Below, in pieces: positions 12,118 through 21,761 of a DNA stretch of 64,000 bases (the first letter of the stretch is position 1; each line of letters starts with the position of its first letter). The translations under genes were made by a program, and so were the position numbers. The notes beneath the pieces are model-generated. The model did not search any database and had not been told where the DNA came from. It saw only the letters and a list, made by a program, of their open reading frames with translations. Origin of the DNA: Eleusine coracana subsp. coracana (taxonomy: Eukaryota > Streptophyta > Magnoliopsida > Poales > Poaceae). The stretch lies in NCBI GenBank assembly GCA_032690845.1, contig CM064417.1:23104808-23168807 (forward strand), read 5' to 3'.

Positions 12118-12123
12118 ATAAAA
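12118..12123 (+). terminator. candidate polyadenylation signal of the MEMO1-like gene
   Basis: AATAAA lies 149 bases after the MEMO1 stop codon, in AT-rich sequence followed by T-rich text. Its position fits a plant 3' UTR of about 150-180 bases. Confidence 0.55.
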
Positions 12124-12432
12124 CCCTTATTTCGATATGTGTTTCGATGTGTCTATATTACTCTACCTACTGCGCTGTATGATGTCGTTTTGTTTTGTTT
12201 TTAGTTATTTTCTCCTAGAAATGCCGCTTGTCCACGTTTTCCAGTTTCTTTATCTAAGCCTTTTATGAGAGAGGATTTATCCTAGCTGTCAGGCGGGCTT
12301 GCTGAGTAACTGACCCAACAAAGCATGCGCCCAATATGTTGTGCAGAAGCCATTTTGGAGATTTTTTTTATCTTTATAGAAACTTTTTTCCTGCCTTTCG
12401 ATGTTAAAGAATATTTGAAGATCTACCTTGTT

Positions 12433-12848
12433 TAGCGATGGCAATTTCACCCATGGTAGGGTCCGATGAGTTTTGCACACGATGGATGCGGACGTGGATT
12501 TAGATTTTTATCTATGAGTGTCACCTGCACTCGACCCGACAACACGGATATGGGTGTGAGTTTTATTTCTCATCCATGGCTGATCCGTTGGGTCCCGAAA
12601 CATACTCACATATAAGATTTAGCCTCATCTTATAATAAATTAATCTTAAATAAATATTCATGTGATAAAAGTGATAGCTAAGTTATTAAGAATTTATGTA
12701 GAATTATCCAAATATATACCCGAAACTTGAGTGCGGACGTGGGTCTCATATTCCCATCCACATGTGCGAGTGTGGGTGTCAATTTTCACTCGAAGCTTTT
12801 GTCGTGATGGGTATATTTTTTGCTCCACCCGACCCATTGCCATCCCTA
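12433..12848. mobile_element. hAT-type MITE
   Basis: This 416-bp element has termini TAGCGATGGCAAT and, reverse-complemented, TAGGGATGGCAAT. It is flanked by a perfect 8-bp direct repeat ACCTTGTT at 12425-12432 and 12849-12856. Both arms carry further imperfect inverted similarity (acccatgg, gtgtgagt and related words). An 8-bp target duplication with such termini is the hAT pattern. It has no transposase. Confidence 0.85.
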
Positions 12849-12955
12849 ACCTTGTTCCAGACCGATGATGGTGCTGGCACTCTTGTCACAATCAAACTGG
12901 CAGTAGGACCGAGCCACTTTTTGTTTCCAGTATTCCTTGTTCTAGTCAGATTGGG

Positions 12956-13133
12956 GATGAAATTCAGACCCAAAATGAGCCATAAAAGTCCCAAACCATA
13001 ACAAGTAAGAAACTAGGCTCAGTGTGACAAAATTGACCAGGAGTGATGAAATTCAGAGCCATAATGAGCCATAAAAGATCCAAACCATAACAAGTGAAAA
13101 GCTAGGTTCAGTGTGTAAAAAATGACCAGAAGT
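12956..13133. repeat. 89-bp direct repeat, two copies
   Basis: GATGAAATTCAGA followed by ATGAGCCATAAAAG and CAAACCATAACAAGT occurs at 12956 and again at 13045. The two units are about 85-90% alike by eye. A third partial word (catcactcctggtcaattttg) appears inverted near 13235. Origin unknown. Confidence 0.7.
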
Positions 13134-13344
13134 GGATTTGAGAAGTTAGATTCTACATGCCAGGTGTAACAAAATCAAGAGCGTTACAATTTACACCGAC
13201 ATCGCTTCACCAAGCGGCAATGACTCTCAATTTCATCACTCCTGGTCAATTTTGATAAGTTACGAATGTTGGGTAGGTACTACCCTTAATTCGTGTATGA
13301 CAGGTTTCACAATGATTCAGATATGGACGTGAGATGTTGACTTA

Positions 13345-13540
13345 GGGTCTGTTCGTTTTTATGGGCTAAAGAGTTAAAACTAAACTTTAGTCCAAATTTT
13401 AGCTCTGAAGAAACGAACGAGAGGGCTAAAAGTAGAGCTAAACTTTAGCTCTAAAGAAGAAAAGGGGTTAAAAGAAGGGCTAAATTTTAGCTCAAAATTT
13501 TAGAAGTTAAATTTTAGCTCATAATGGAAAGGAACACCCC
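13345..13540. mobile_element. candidate Tourist-like (PIF/Harbinger) MITE
   Basis: The left end GGGTCTGTTCGTTTTTATGG and the right end, reverse-complemented as GGGGTGTTCCTTTCCATTAT, are imperfect inverted repeats that continue into GAGCTAAA. The inside is built of repeated gctaaattttagctc words. TTA lies directly left of the element, and TTA occurs one base after the right end, so the 3-bp target duplication is only suggestive. Confidence 0.55.
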
Positions 13541-14667
13541 ATTAATTCTTGTGTCTGGAGTTAAAGAAGTAAATTCGGACAGGTGGACTATACAAAGAGA
13601 CAAGGGTGCCTAAGATGTTGAGAGGATTGCCATTTGCGGAAACATGGAGTTACACATCTCGGTGTTGGAACTATGAATGCATCTGTAAAAAGTGCAACCT
13701 GACGTTTGGAGTAAGAATAATCGTGAGGAATGTTAACAAGTCTATTGTGCAGGATATCCCTACGTAATCGATGATTTGTTTCCCATTCCAGCCTGCAGTT
13801 TAACGAGCAAACTGACAACTTACAGTTGGTCTCGTGATATCAGTAGTCATGGAGAAGCACCAAAATAGAATCAGGTCTACCGCGGCCTTCGATCTTCGCT
13901 AAATTAAGCAGCACGTGCAAGCTGGGTTCCCTAAGTTGATGGGACCTTGTCATGACGAACAGGCATATGGTAAACAAGCATCTTAAGATAGTCATCAGTG
14001 GTTGTTTTTTTAGGGAATGGGATAACCGAAGACTTGCTTTAGCTGTACATGGCCAGTATAAGATCTGTACAAGTCATCAGTGGTTGTTATAAGATAGTCG
14101 TTTATGACGTATGAATTAATCCTGGTTTTTTTTCCTTGAGATTTGAGGGGACCTACCGGATATTCTGTCATACAGATTTGATTTTACATGAAACGCCGCC
14201 CCTTTAAAGCATGAAAGATTAGGACACCAGCAATAAAACTGAACCAAAAATATTGTCCTAACGTCATATATCTAAAAGGCAACAGAGCGAGTAATACCAA
14301 ACAGGTGCTGTACTCTTTCATTCCTTTAGAACCTCAAGACATTCATTTGAAAATAAGAAGGGCTATACAATTGATAATTGAGACACTTATTTGAAATGAA
14401 AAGGATACATTCATTCGTAAACTGAGAAAGCTTACTCAAGAAATAGTTTGTTAAAAAGTATCACTCCCCAACAATACAACTCAACTGAATCTTCTTCAAC
14501 TGGGCCTCTTTTCTCTCAACAAAGACCTCTCTAATTTAATCCATTGGGGATAAGGCGCTGGCCTACAAGTGAGAGGTGTTTCTGGCTTCATTTCATTCAG
14601 TTACAGGGCTATACTGCCATGAAGCAAACATTCAGTATCATGACAAACATTCACCTTATGTTAACAA
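13541..14667. other. intergenic stretch with no recognised feature
   Basis: This is AT-rich spacer between the convergent host genes. Short open frames are present but show no codon pattern or family resemblance. No inverted termini or direct repeats were seen apart from the elements listed on either side. Confidence 0.6.
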
Positions 14668-14831
14668 CAGGGGCGGAGCTAGGGTTTAAATTGAATGGTG
14701 TCACCATCAGCTCTTAACAGTGATCACCGCTCATGAATGTAGCAAAACAAACTCGATCATTGGCTCTGCTGTTGTCATCCAAAATTCATAGGTGCCCTGT
14801 GACAACACTGTTAAAGGTAGCTCCACCCCTG
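14668..14831. mobile_element. short hAT-type MITE
   Basis: This 164-bp element begins CAGGGGCGGAGCTAG and ends, reverse-complemented, CAGGGGTGGAGCTACC. The flanking 8-mers are GTTAACAA (14660-14667) and GTTAACGA (14832-14839), a target duplication with one mismatch. CAGGGG-type termini with 8-bp duplications are typical of Ac-like hAT MITEs in grasses. Confidence 0.8.
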
Positions 14832-15761
14832 GTTAACGAACAAAGAAATGCGAGTACAAACTTCCAAAGTACTCAGCAGCACTAAACCAACAACTAATAT
14901 GGCAACTCTGGCTAGGTTGATGTGTACAATATGGAAAAACAAGAAACAAGAAATGTTAAATAAGAAATTCATAGAACCCAAATTATTGTGAAGTGTGTTT
15001 AAATTACAAATTATATTTTATCATGGTAACTCAGAAGTCATAGGGTAAACACAACCACTTTGGTCGAAAGTTCAAAATGTGTGGCACCTCTAATTAGTTT
15101 TCTTTAAGTTCCAACAGCCATTCCACACAAAACTAAAAGCCACAGCAATGACTACATATAACATATAACCTTGCGGTGATTGAGAATCTTATAAAAAGCA
15201 CCTCATGCAATTTCTAAGTCACGAATGTACTTCCCACATTTCAACTGAGTAATATGAGAAACAATTCTTTATAGTTTGAACTCATCCTAATTATCGACCA
15301 GCCAACCACAGCATGTTTCTGTATTTACAATTTAAATAGTGCATAGATATGCACCCAATTGTTCAATATCTTTTTGTGCATTCATGATTCATGCACCCTA
15401 ATAAGTGAATGTTCACTGAAAACTCACATGGCCTTATAACACTGTTGTGTAATTAGTTTGTATAGTCTCAACATAAGCAAAACTCATACAAGAGGGTGCC
15501 GAAGAAGTATACATTTAGATATGAAAAATAGAGCCTGGATTTGTACAGTATAAACTAATCAACTCCAACGGAGAAAGTTCCATGCTATGCCCAGGAAGAT
15601 ACACATAATACAACAGTAATAACTAGAACTCACATCCGATCAGTGAACTAGACAGCAACCACAGAGGAAAAAAAGGAAAAGGAAAATACAGATTGGAGGA
15701 ACAAAACAATCAATCTGCATCTAGTAACAGAAATGCACCAAACAAGGAAGTCCCACAGTGG
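14832..15761. other. 3' flank and probable 3' UTR of the AP-3 delta gene
   Basis: This AT-rich sequence lies downstream of the minus-strand adaptin stop codon. The part nearest 15762 is presumably its 3' UTR. I could not pick one polyadenylation signal, and nothing else is supported here. Confidence 0.45.
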
Positions 15762-18638
15762 CTACAGAAGAAAATCTTGTATTACCGGAGCTTGAGGAGA
15801 AATATTAAGTTGCATAGTGGACCTCTCTCTATGCTTGTGTTTTCCTTGACGATGACCACGTTTACCAGAACTTCTGTGTTTTCTTGATTCTTTTCCATCG
15901 CTTTCAGGGAGATCTGTACCCTTCTCTTTATCACGGTGCATATTTGTTCTAGAACTCGAAGTAGGATGGCTTCCTGAATCAGAATCTTTGTTCTCCATCA
16001 ACTGAGAACTAGATTCATCAGTGTCCATTTTATGTAGCCCTTCAGGCATTATACCTGAAACGTTTTTCGAGGATGATGGTTTGGCATCTCTACTCAAGAG
16101 CACACCACGTACCGCACCGGACAAGGGGTCTTGTTTTGGAACATTTGCATTGGCTACCACTGAGCTGAGGAAATCCTCACCATCCAGTTTTACTACTTTT
16201 GGTCTGGACTTGGTGGACTTAATTTTTTTCTCAGCAGATATAGACTGAACGGTCTTCAACTTATCATCAATAACAGTTTCATGGCTAGCAGGTGGCAAAG
16301 GATCATTGGCAAGAGGGTAATCGTTTGTCTCATCCTCTGTCTTTTCTTTTGGGAGGTAAAAGAGCCCATGCCGTTTACGATGATCAAAAAGAGAAGACGA
16401 ACCAACTGATATATCAGCCTCATCTCTTGTCTCTACAGAATGATGGATCCGAGGATGGAAACAGATTAAAGCCAACGGAGTAGTGTTATCTTCACTCACA
16501 ATGCCAGAAAGTTCAGCAAGATTCTCAAGGACAAGACCATCTGGACGAGCAACTTTCTTCTGTGCATTGACAGAAACTGGACCTAATTCTTGACAGAAAA
16601 CTGTCCGCATAGTCTTGACATGCTCCTTTACCCTAATATGCTTGTCATCATCAGTGAACTTCCTTTCCTTTATTTCTTGAATCACTATATGAACAAAACC
16701 TAGCAGGTTATGTGCTCTCTCCTGGACCTCAACTTCATTGCATTCAACAAGTGGACCGACAGTTGTTTGAATCAGGTTAATCATGTAAAGTATTGATTCA
16801 TGTGAAAAAGGGTCCTTCTCCACTGTGATCGGTCTAATATCTTGCTCTTCATTAGATACAAATGAAACCTTCCTTTCCTCACTAACAGTTTGATCAACAT
16901 CTACCACATCGAACAATGCATCCACTGCCTTGTTTGTAATATCCAGCCTCTCTACATGCACACTGAAACAGAACGTGATCACCTTAAATACTGCATGGAT
17001 GTAGACTGCTCTAACTGACATCGGCAGGAGGTTAGTCCTTGGTTGCAAGAGAGCCTGGACTAGCTCAACAGGATTCTTCGTTAAGTCCACATATTCACCA
17101 GAAATCCATGCAGCAGCCGAAAGAACAGGGCAGAGGAAGTGGTTCCCAAGCAAAGCTGGGTCAATTAGGAGAGTTCGAGCCGAACGGATAAGCTCTGGTC
17201 GTGCATCATGCACCCTCATCCCCACATCAACAAGTTGTCTGCCGATCTCATCCCCTTGAGCACAATGTAGGCTCCTAACAAGTTGTCTGCCGATCTCATC
17301 CCCTTGAGCACAATGTAGGCTCCTAGCCATATCTGCAAGGAGCGAGGCATAGCAGTCAAAGTCAGTGACCAGCTCATATATATTGCGGCCACATGCTGCC
17401 AGAACAGCTCCAAGAATTTCGTTGGCAAACTCTGGGTCTGACTTTGCAGCATGAGTAACCAATATCCCGGCAATGTCCATGACATTATTTTCATCAACCA
17501 TCTCCATCATGAGGTGCAAAGCTTCAAGTTGGATGTTCGAGTCAGCATCACCCAATGACTGAGCGATAACATCTCGGCAATCATGCACCGTGGGTGCATA
17601 TGCCGGGCCAAGCATACCAAGTGCCAGGAGCCCAAGGTACCGAAGGTTGGGATCATCTTCAGCAGCAAGGAACTCCTTGGCTTTCCCAATGGCAAGGCGG
17701 ACGGCAGCGTCATGCGCTGGCAGCGCAGTCAGCACCATGCGGATGCACTCAAATGTCAGAGACATGGCGGCAGAGCGAGTGAGGAGCTGGCATACTGGGT
17801 CCACAATCCGGGCAGCTAGGCGTGATTCCAGAGGAGCCAGCCGCGCGAACACCTTGAGCACCTTGATGAGCGCCCAGTTAGAGCGGGACGTAGTGAGGAG
17901 GTTGTAGAGATCGGGCGCCAGTGGGAGAAAAGAGGCCGCGTCAGCGGGCGGTGCCGATAGGTCACAGAACGCCGCCGCAGCCGCCGCCGACGCCCGCGGG
18001 TCCCGGGACGCGAGACACGCGGCTAGCGGCTTGAAGAGGACAGGCACGGTCGCGGACGGCGAGGCGGCTATGACGCGCGTGGCAGCCGCGATGGCGCGGG
18101 GGCAGCCGCGGAAGAGGTGCGGCACGAGGTCCTGCGCAAGGTGGATGGCAAGGTCCGGAACGGCGGCGGCGGCGGGGGAGGCGAGGAGCTGTAGAGCGAG
18201 CGCCGACACGTGCCGTTGAGCGGCGGCTGAAAAGGCGGAGGGTGAGAGGTCCTTGTGGAGCTGGTGAGTGGCGAGCGGGAGCAAGGAGAGCGAGGCCGGG
18301 TGAAGCAAGAGGGAGGCGGCGAGGTAGGCGATGCGCTTGTGGGGGAGGTGCGGCGAGGCGAGGAGCTCGATGGCGGGGAAGGCGAGCGGGTGGGAAGCGA
18401 CGGGGGCGAAGCGCAGCGAGGAGAGGTATGTCAGCTTTTGCAGCGCGACGGCCTTGGTGGCGGCGTCGGCGGCGCGGATCTCGCGCTGGATCTCGGAGAG
18501 CGCGCGGGCGACTGCCGCGGACTCGCCGGCGGCGGACGGGTCGGCGCGGAGGGACTTGACGAGGTCGTCCAGGGAGCGCTGGAAGAGGGTATCCACCAAC
18601 GACGGCGCCGCTGCGGGCGCTGGCGGGGCGGGGGCCAT
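15762..18638 (-). CDS. AP3D: AP-3 complex subunit delta (delta adaptin)
   Basis: This is a single uninterrupted frame of 958 codons. I start at the ATG at 18638 (MAPAPPAP), which leads directly into the family N-terminus SLVDTLFQRSLDDLVKSLRA; the frame stays open to an ATG at 18785, which would add 49 Pro-rich residues without family support. AP-3 delta is a large subunit of the heterotetrameric AP-3 coat, which sorts cargo to the vacuole in plants. Residues of about 15-600 form the helical adaptin trunk, with anchors such as ALQKLTYLSSLRF, HKRIAYLAASLLLHP, NWALIKVLKVFARLAPLE, PNLRYLGLLALGMLGP and VDLTKNPVELVQALLQPR. The rest is a charged hinge ending in a Lys/Arg/His-rich tail (KHRSSGKRGHRQGKHKHRE). 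The trunk contains the 16-residue block RSLHCAQGDEIGRQLV twice in succession, which I recall only once in relatives. The 5' part is very GC-rich. It is convergent with the MEMO1-like gene. Confidence 0.92.
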   Translation of the reverse strand: MAPAPPAPAAAPSLVDTLFQRSLDDLVKSLRADPSAAGESAAVARALSEIQREIRAADAATKAVALQKLTYLSSLRFAPVASHPLAFPAIELLASPHLPHKRIAYLAASLLLHPASLSLLPLATHQLHKDLSPSAFSAAAQRHVSALALQLLASPAAAAVPDLAIHLAQDLVPHLFRGCPRAIAAATRVIAASPSATVPVLFKPLAACLASRDPRASAAAAAAFCDLSAPPADAASFLPLAPDLYNLLTTSRSNWALIKVLKVFARLAPLESRLAARIVDPVCQLLTRSAAMSLTFECIRMVLTALPAHDAAVRLAIGKAKEFLAAEDDPNLRYLGLLALGMLGPAYAPTVHDCRDVIAQSLGDADSNIQLEALHLMMEMVDENNVMDIAGILVTHAAKSDPEFANEILGAVLAACGRNIYELVTDFDCYASLLADMARSLHCAQGDEIGRQLVRSLHCAQGDEIGRQLVDVGMRVHDARPELIRSARTLLIDPALLGNHFLCPVLSAAAWISGEYVDLTKNPVELVQALLQPRTNLLPMSVRAVYIHAVFKVITFCFSVHVERLDITNKAVDALFDVVDVDQTVSEERKVSFVSNEEQDIRPITVEKDPFSHESILYMINLIQTTVGPLVECNEVEVQERAHNLLGFVHIVIQEIKERKFTDDDKHIRVKEHVKTMRTVFCQELGPVSVNAQKKVARPDGLVLENLAELSGIVSEDNTTPLALICFHPRIHHSVETRDEADISVGSSSLFDHRKRHGLFYLPKEKTEDETNDYPLANDPLPPASHETVIDDKLKTVQSISAEKKIKSTKSRPKVVKLDGEDFLSSVVANANVPKQDPLSGAVRGVLLSRDAKPSSSKNVSGIMPEGLHKMDTDESSSQLMENKDSDSGSHPTSSSRTNMHRDKEKGTDLPESDGKESRKHRSSGKRGHRQGKHKHRERSTMQLNISPQAPVIQDFLL
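17229..17324 (-). repeat. perfect 48-bp in-frame tandem duplication inside AP-3 delta
   Basis: Units 17229-17276 and 17277-17324 are identical in all 48 bases. They encode RSLHCAQGDEIGRQLV twice with no change of frame. It lies in the adaptin trunk. Confidence 0.95.
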
Positions 18639-18813
18639 CGGCGGTGGCGGAAGGGGCAGCGGCCGAATCGCTGCGGTTTTGGGGGAATTGGGGATTGGGG
18701 GGAACGTGCCGGCGCGGCCGAGGAGGGAGAGCTGGAGCCTCGGCGTGGTGGCCTTGGATCGGGCGGCGAACGGCCTGGTCCACATGTCAGTTCATGGTTC
18801 TTAGTTAGTTAGG
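18639..18813 (-). promoter_or_regulatory. 5' UTR and proximal promoter of AP-3 delta
   Basis: This GC-rich sequence lies upstream of the adaptin ATG. It ends at the candidate Mutator terminus at 18814, leaving only about 175 bases of native upstream sequence. No TATA box was recognised. Confidence 0.4.
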
Positions 18814-19528
18814 GCTCTTAAATCCCCTTCAAGGCTCTCAAGTTTTAGAGCCCTCTCAACCGTGGGTCCCGTGTATTTTACTTATTTTTTTCTTTTTTTC
18901 TCTTCTAAAATTATAGCTATGTGGGGCCCACTATTTCCTCTCTCTGCTCTCATGCCTTCATCTTCTCTCTCTTTCCTCTTCCACTTCCAGACCCGAAGCA
19001 ACTCTGAGCCTCAGATCTCGTCACCACTTCGCTAGGGTTGGGTGCGACGCCAGAGGCGAGCTCGCCGGCGATAGCGACGGCGACAGGCACGGGCCGGGGT
19101 CGGGCACGCTGGGCACGTGTGCGGTAGAGGAGAGGCGGGTGCATCAGAGCGTATACAGCGGCGGCCGCGGCCACGGTGAGGAGAGGCGCGGATACGAGAT
19201 TGAAGAGCTCCGGTGGTGGGCGGCCCTGCTCCCCCGCCTGGCCAAGCTCGGCGCCCTGCTTGGACAGCGTTAAGCTCTTCTTTTTCCCTCCAATCACCGG
19301 CGCAAAGGCAGAGCAGCGGCGATCACAAGTGGGCGTTGGCCGTCGGCGGAAGGCGAGGCAGGGGTCACCAGGCAACGGGGATCGAGCGACGCGTGATGGG
19401 GACCGCCGGGCGGCCTACCGGTGACGGCAAGTGTCGGCAAAATGAGGCCGCCAATCGTCGACACGCGCGTCAACCAAAGCCGACGATGGGACGCGCGCGA
19501 GCGTGCGTGCGGTGGCGGACGACGGGGG

Positions 19529-21240
19529 TGAAAGTTGCCTAGAGGGGGGGGGGCTGAATAGGCAAATCTAAAAATCCTACGAAATTGGACTTAAACAAAT
19601 TTATTAGACTGACCGGCAGTGCCGGTGATGGTGATCGGCAGTGCTGATGGCCACTGCCGATGGGCGATCGGCAGTGCCGATGGATGAACAGGCAGTCGTG
19701 TGAAAACTAGGTTTAAGTGGTTTCGCGGTTACTATGTGATAATTGACTACAACAGTAGAATAAAAGGAACACTATGACAATAGGAAATAACAAAACAAGG
19801 GCTACTCAAGTAGATCTAGCAATTTAAGCAAATACAAGAACAAACCCTAGATAATGAGTAATTAAACAACAAGTAAATAAAAGAGCACATGAAGACATAA
19901 GATTTGTTACCGAAGTTCGGGCTCATAAAGAACCCTACGTCTCTGTTGAGAAGTCCACAAAGGACTGGGTCTCTTTCAACCCTATTCTCACTCAAGTGAC
20001 CACAAAGATCGAGCTCGAGTTCTCCACTAGCAAATCCCTTGCGGGATGGGTGATACAAACTTCCCGAGGCGTCACCACACAAGTTGAGAGCTCTTCGGGC
20101 ACCTCTAACCGCCTAGGAGCAAAGATCCAAGAGTAACAAGCACAAGTTACAAAGATGATTAAATCGAATGCTCAAGAGTGGAGGGGTGCTCTTTTCACTA
20201 GGAATCAATGGCTCACTCAAACCCTACCTCAAGGAATGAAGCTTGGACTTGGAGAGGGAGAGTGAGGAGAGTGAAGCTCAAAAGTGCCAAATGATTTTTG
20301 GGTTAGAGAGAGAGGGCACGAAGTGGGGTGAAAGCCTTTTATACAAGGGGCTCAAAAAGAGTCGTTGGCCTGTCTGGACGCCCCGCACCAGAACTGCCGA
20401 TCGAGCCATCGACACTATCGGTAGGGTTTCTGATACACTGTCATAGATCTGCAGGCAAGGATTCGACCCGCATCGGTACTGCCGATCAAGACATCGGCAC
20501 TACCAATGAGGCAGCCACAGAGAAGACAAGTGATCTCTGGAGACCTTAACCGGCACTATCGATCGCAGTTAGCCAGAGAGCCCGAGCGGTGACAGTCTCT
20601 GTGGAGAGGGGACCAACACTGCTGATCAGGGGATCGGCACTGCCGATGAGCTACAGGCTGAGCTAGACAAAAAGAGTGGCTCTTTGGTAGAACCGACCGG
20701 CACTACCGATCAGGGTGATCGGCACTGTCGATGAGCTACAGCCAGAGATCCAGAGAGAACAGCCTTCTCTGGATGGAGCGACCGGCACTGCTGATGAGGC
20801 CATCGGCACTGCCGATGATGACAAGACAGAAGCCAAAGAAGTGTCTGGGCATCATAGTGCCTCTAGGAGAGGGGATCGGCACTGCCGGTGAGGACCACCG
20901 GCACTACCGATGAAGGCAAAAATAGAGGATGACAGAAATGGAATTTATGGGAAATTTGAGCATTTGACTACCAAATTTGTAGATTATACCCCTCTTAATA
21001 GTACGGTTTACCTATAGTCAAGATTAGAAATAAAAACAACATGAATCCTTCATTCTTGAGTGAATTTTGGACTTTCAACTTGAGGCCAATGACCATCCTC
21101 TTTTATCTTTTTATTTCAATGCATTTCATTCATCAATTGAGATAGTCATCTACACACATACTCAATGAAAGCATTAGTCCATTCTTAGTTGTATTGACGC
21201 CAATCACCAAAATAAAATTAGGGGCCTAGATGCACTTTTA
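19529..21240 (-). repeat. 3' LTR of the SIRE-like element
   Basis: Read on the plus strand it begins TGAAAGTTGCCTAGAGG, followed by a G run, and ends AGATGCACTTTTA. It pairs with 30002-31708. It contains an array of degenerate ATCGGCACTGCCGAT palindromes at about 19610-19690 and 20390-20920. Confidence 0.92.
20390..20920. repeat. array of paired CGGCACTGCCG palindromes in the LTR
   Basis: More than ten copies of an 11-bp palindrome-like word (consensus CGGCACTGCCG, usually within ATCGGCACTGCCGAT) occur here. They are mostly in pairs whose start points are 21-22 bp apart. The pairs recur every 83-97 bp (second members near 20632, 20717, 20800 and 20897), with CTCTGG/CAGAGA-rich text between them. 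The same array is present in the other LTR at 30850-31385. Confidence 0.85.
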
Positions 21241-21254
21241 ATCTCCCCCTTTTT
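21241..21254 (-). other. polypurine tract of the SIRE-like element
   Basis: On the minus strand this reads AAAAAGGGGGAGAT, immediately before the 3' LTR. It is the normal plus-strand priming site for this lineage. Confidence 0.88.
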
Positions 21255-21761
21255 GGTGATTGATGACAATACAAGTAGATTTCATAGAAATGTGCAATAA
21301 GTTTCATTTTGTGATATAAAAGAGATGTGGAGCTCCCCTAAGTGTGTGCATATGAGAAATAATAATCAATGAGTAACAATGCACATATTTAAAGAAAAGT
21401 GTGAGAGCTCCCCCTAACACTGTGCATGTGAGACAATTTGCAAAAATTAAGCATAAGACATGAGACAATGCATATGACAAGTATTTTCACACAAATGCAC
21501 CTAGAAAGTGAAAACCAACAATACATCATCACACAGGACATGAATAGCACAATAACTTATAAAGCATAAATAGAGAGTTTTACAAGCACGTAGAAATTAA
21601 AGAGTTTTACAAACCACAAACCACAAGCAAGCACTTAAAAATTGTCCATCACTCTCACAACTCACAAAATGAAAACTAATAGGAAAACTAACTGAACCAA
21701 TCCAATCTTCTCCCCCTTTGGCATCGCAACACCAAAAAGAGGAAAAGAACCACCTCAAGCC

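Noticed and set aside
14520..14600. tRNA- or SINE-like words (ggggataaggcgctggcc)
   Set aside because: No A/B box pair at the right spacing, no cloverleaf and no poly(A) tail could be found.
17962..18812. Several long open frames on both strands over the 5' part of the AP-3 delta gene
   Set aside because: They are shadows of a very GC-rich coding region. Only the minus-strand adaptin frame has family text.
18950..19375. Minus-strand 141-codon frame (LFNLVSAPLLTVAAAAAVYAL and flanks)
   Set aside because: It has no recognised domain and lies in GC-rich sequence of a candidate Pack-MULE. It is kept as part of that element rather than called as a gene.
20390..20920. Regularly spaced short palindromes, superficially like a CRISPR array
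   Set aside because: The context is a plant LTR, the repeats are too short and irregular, and the same arrays occur in both LTRs.
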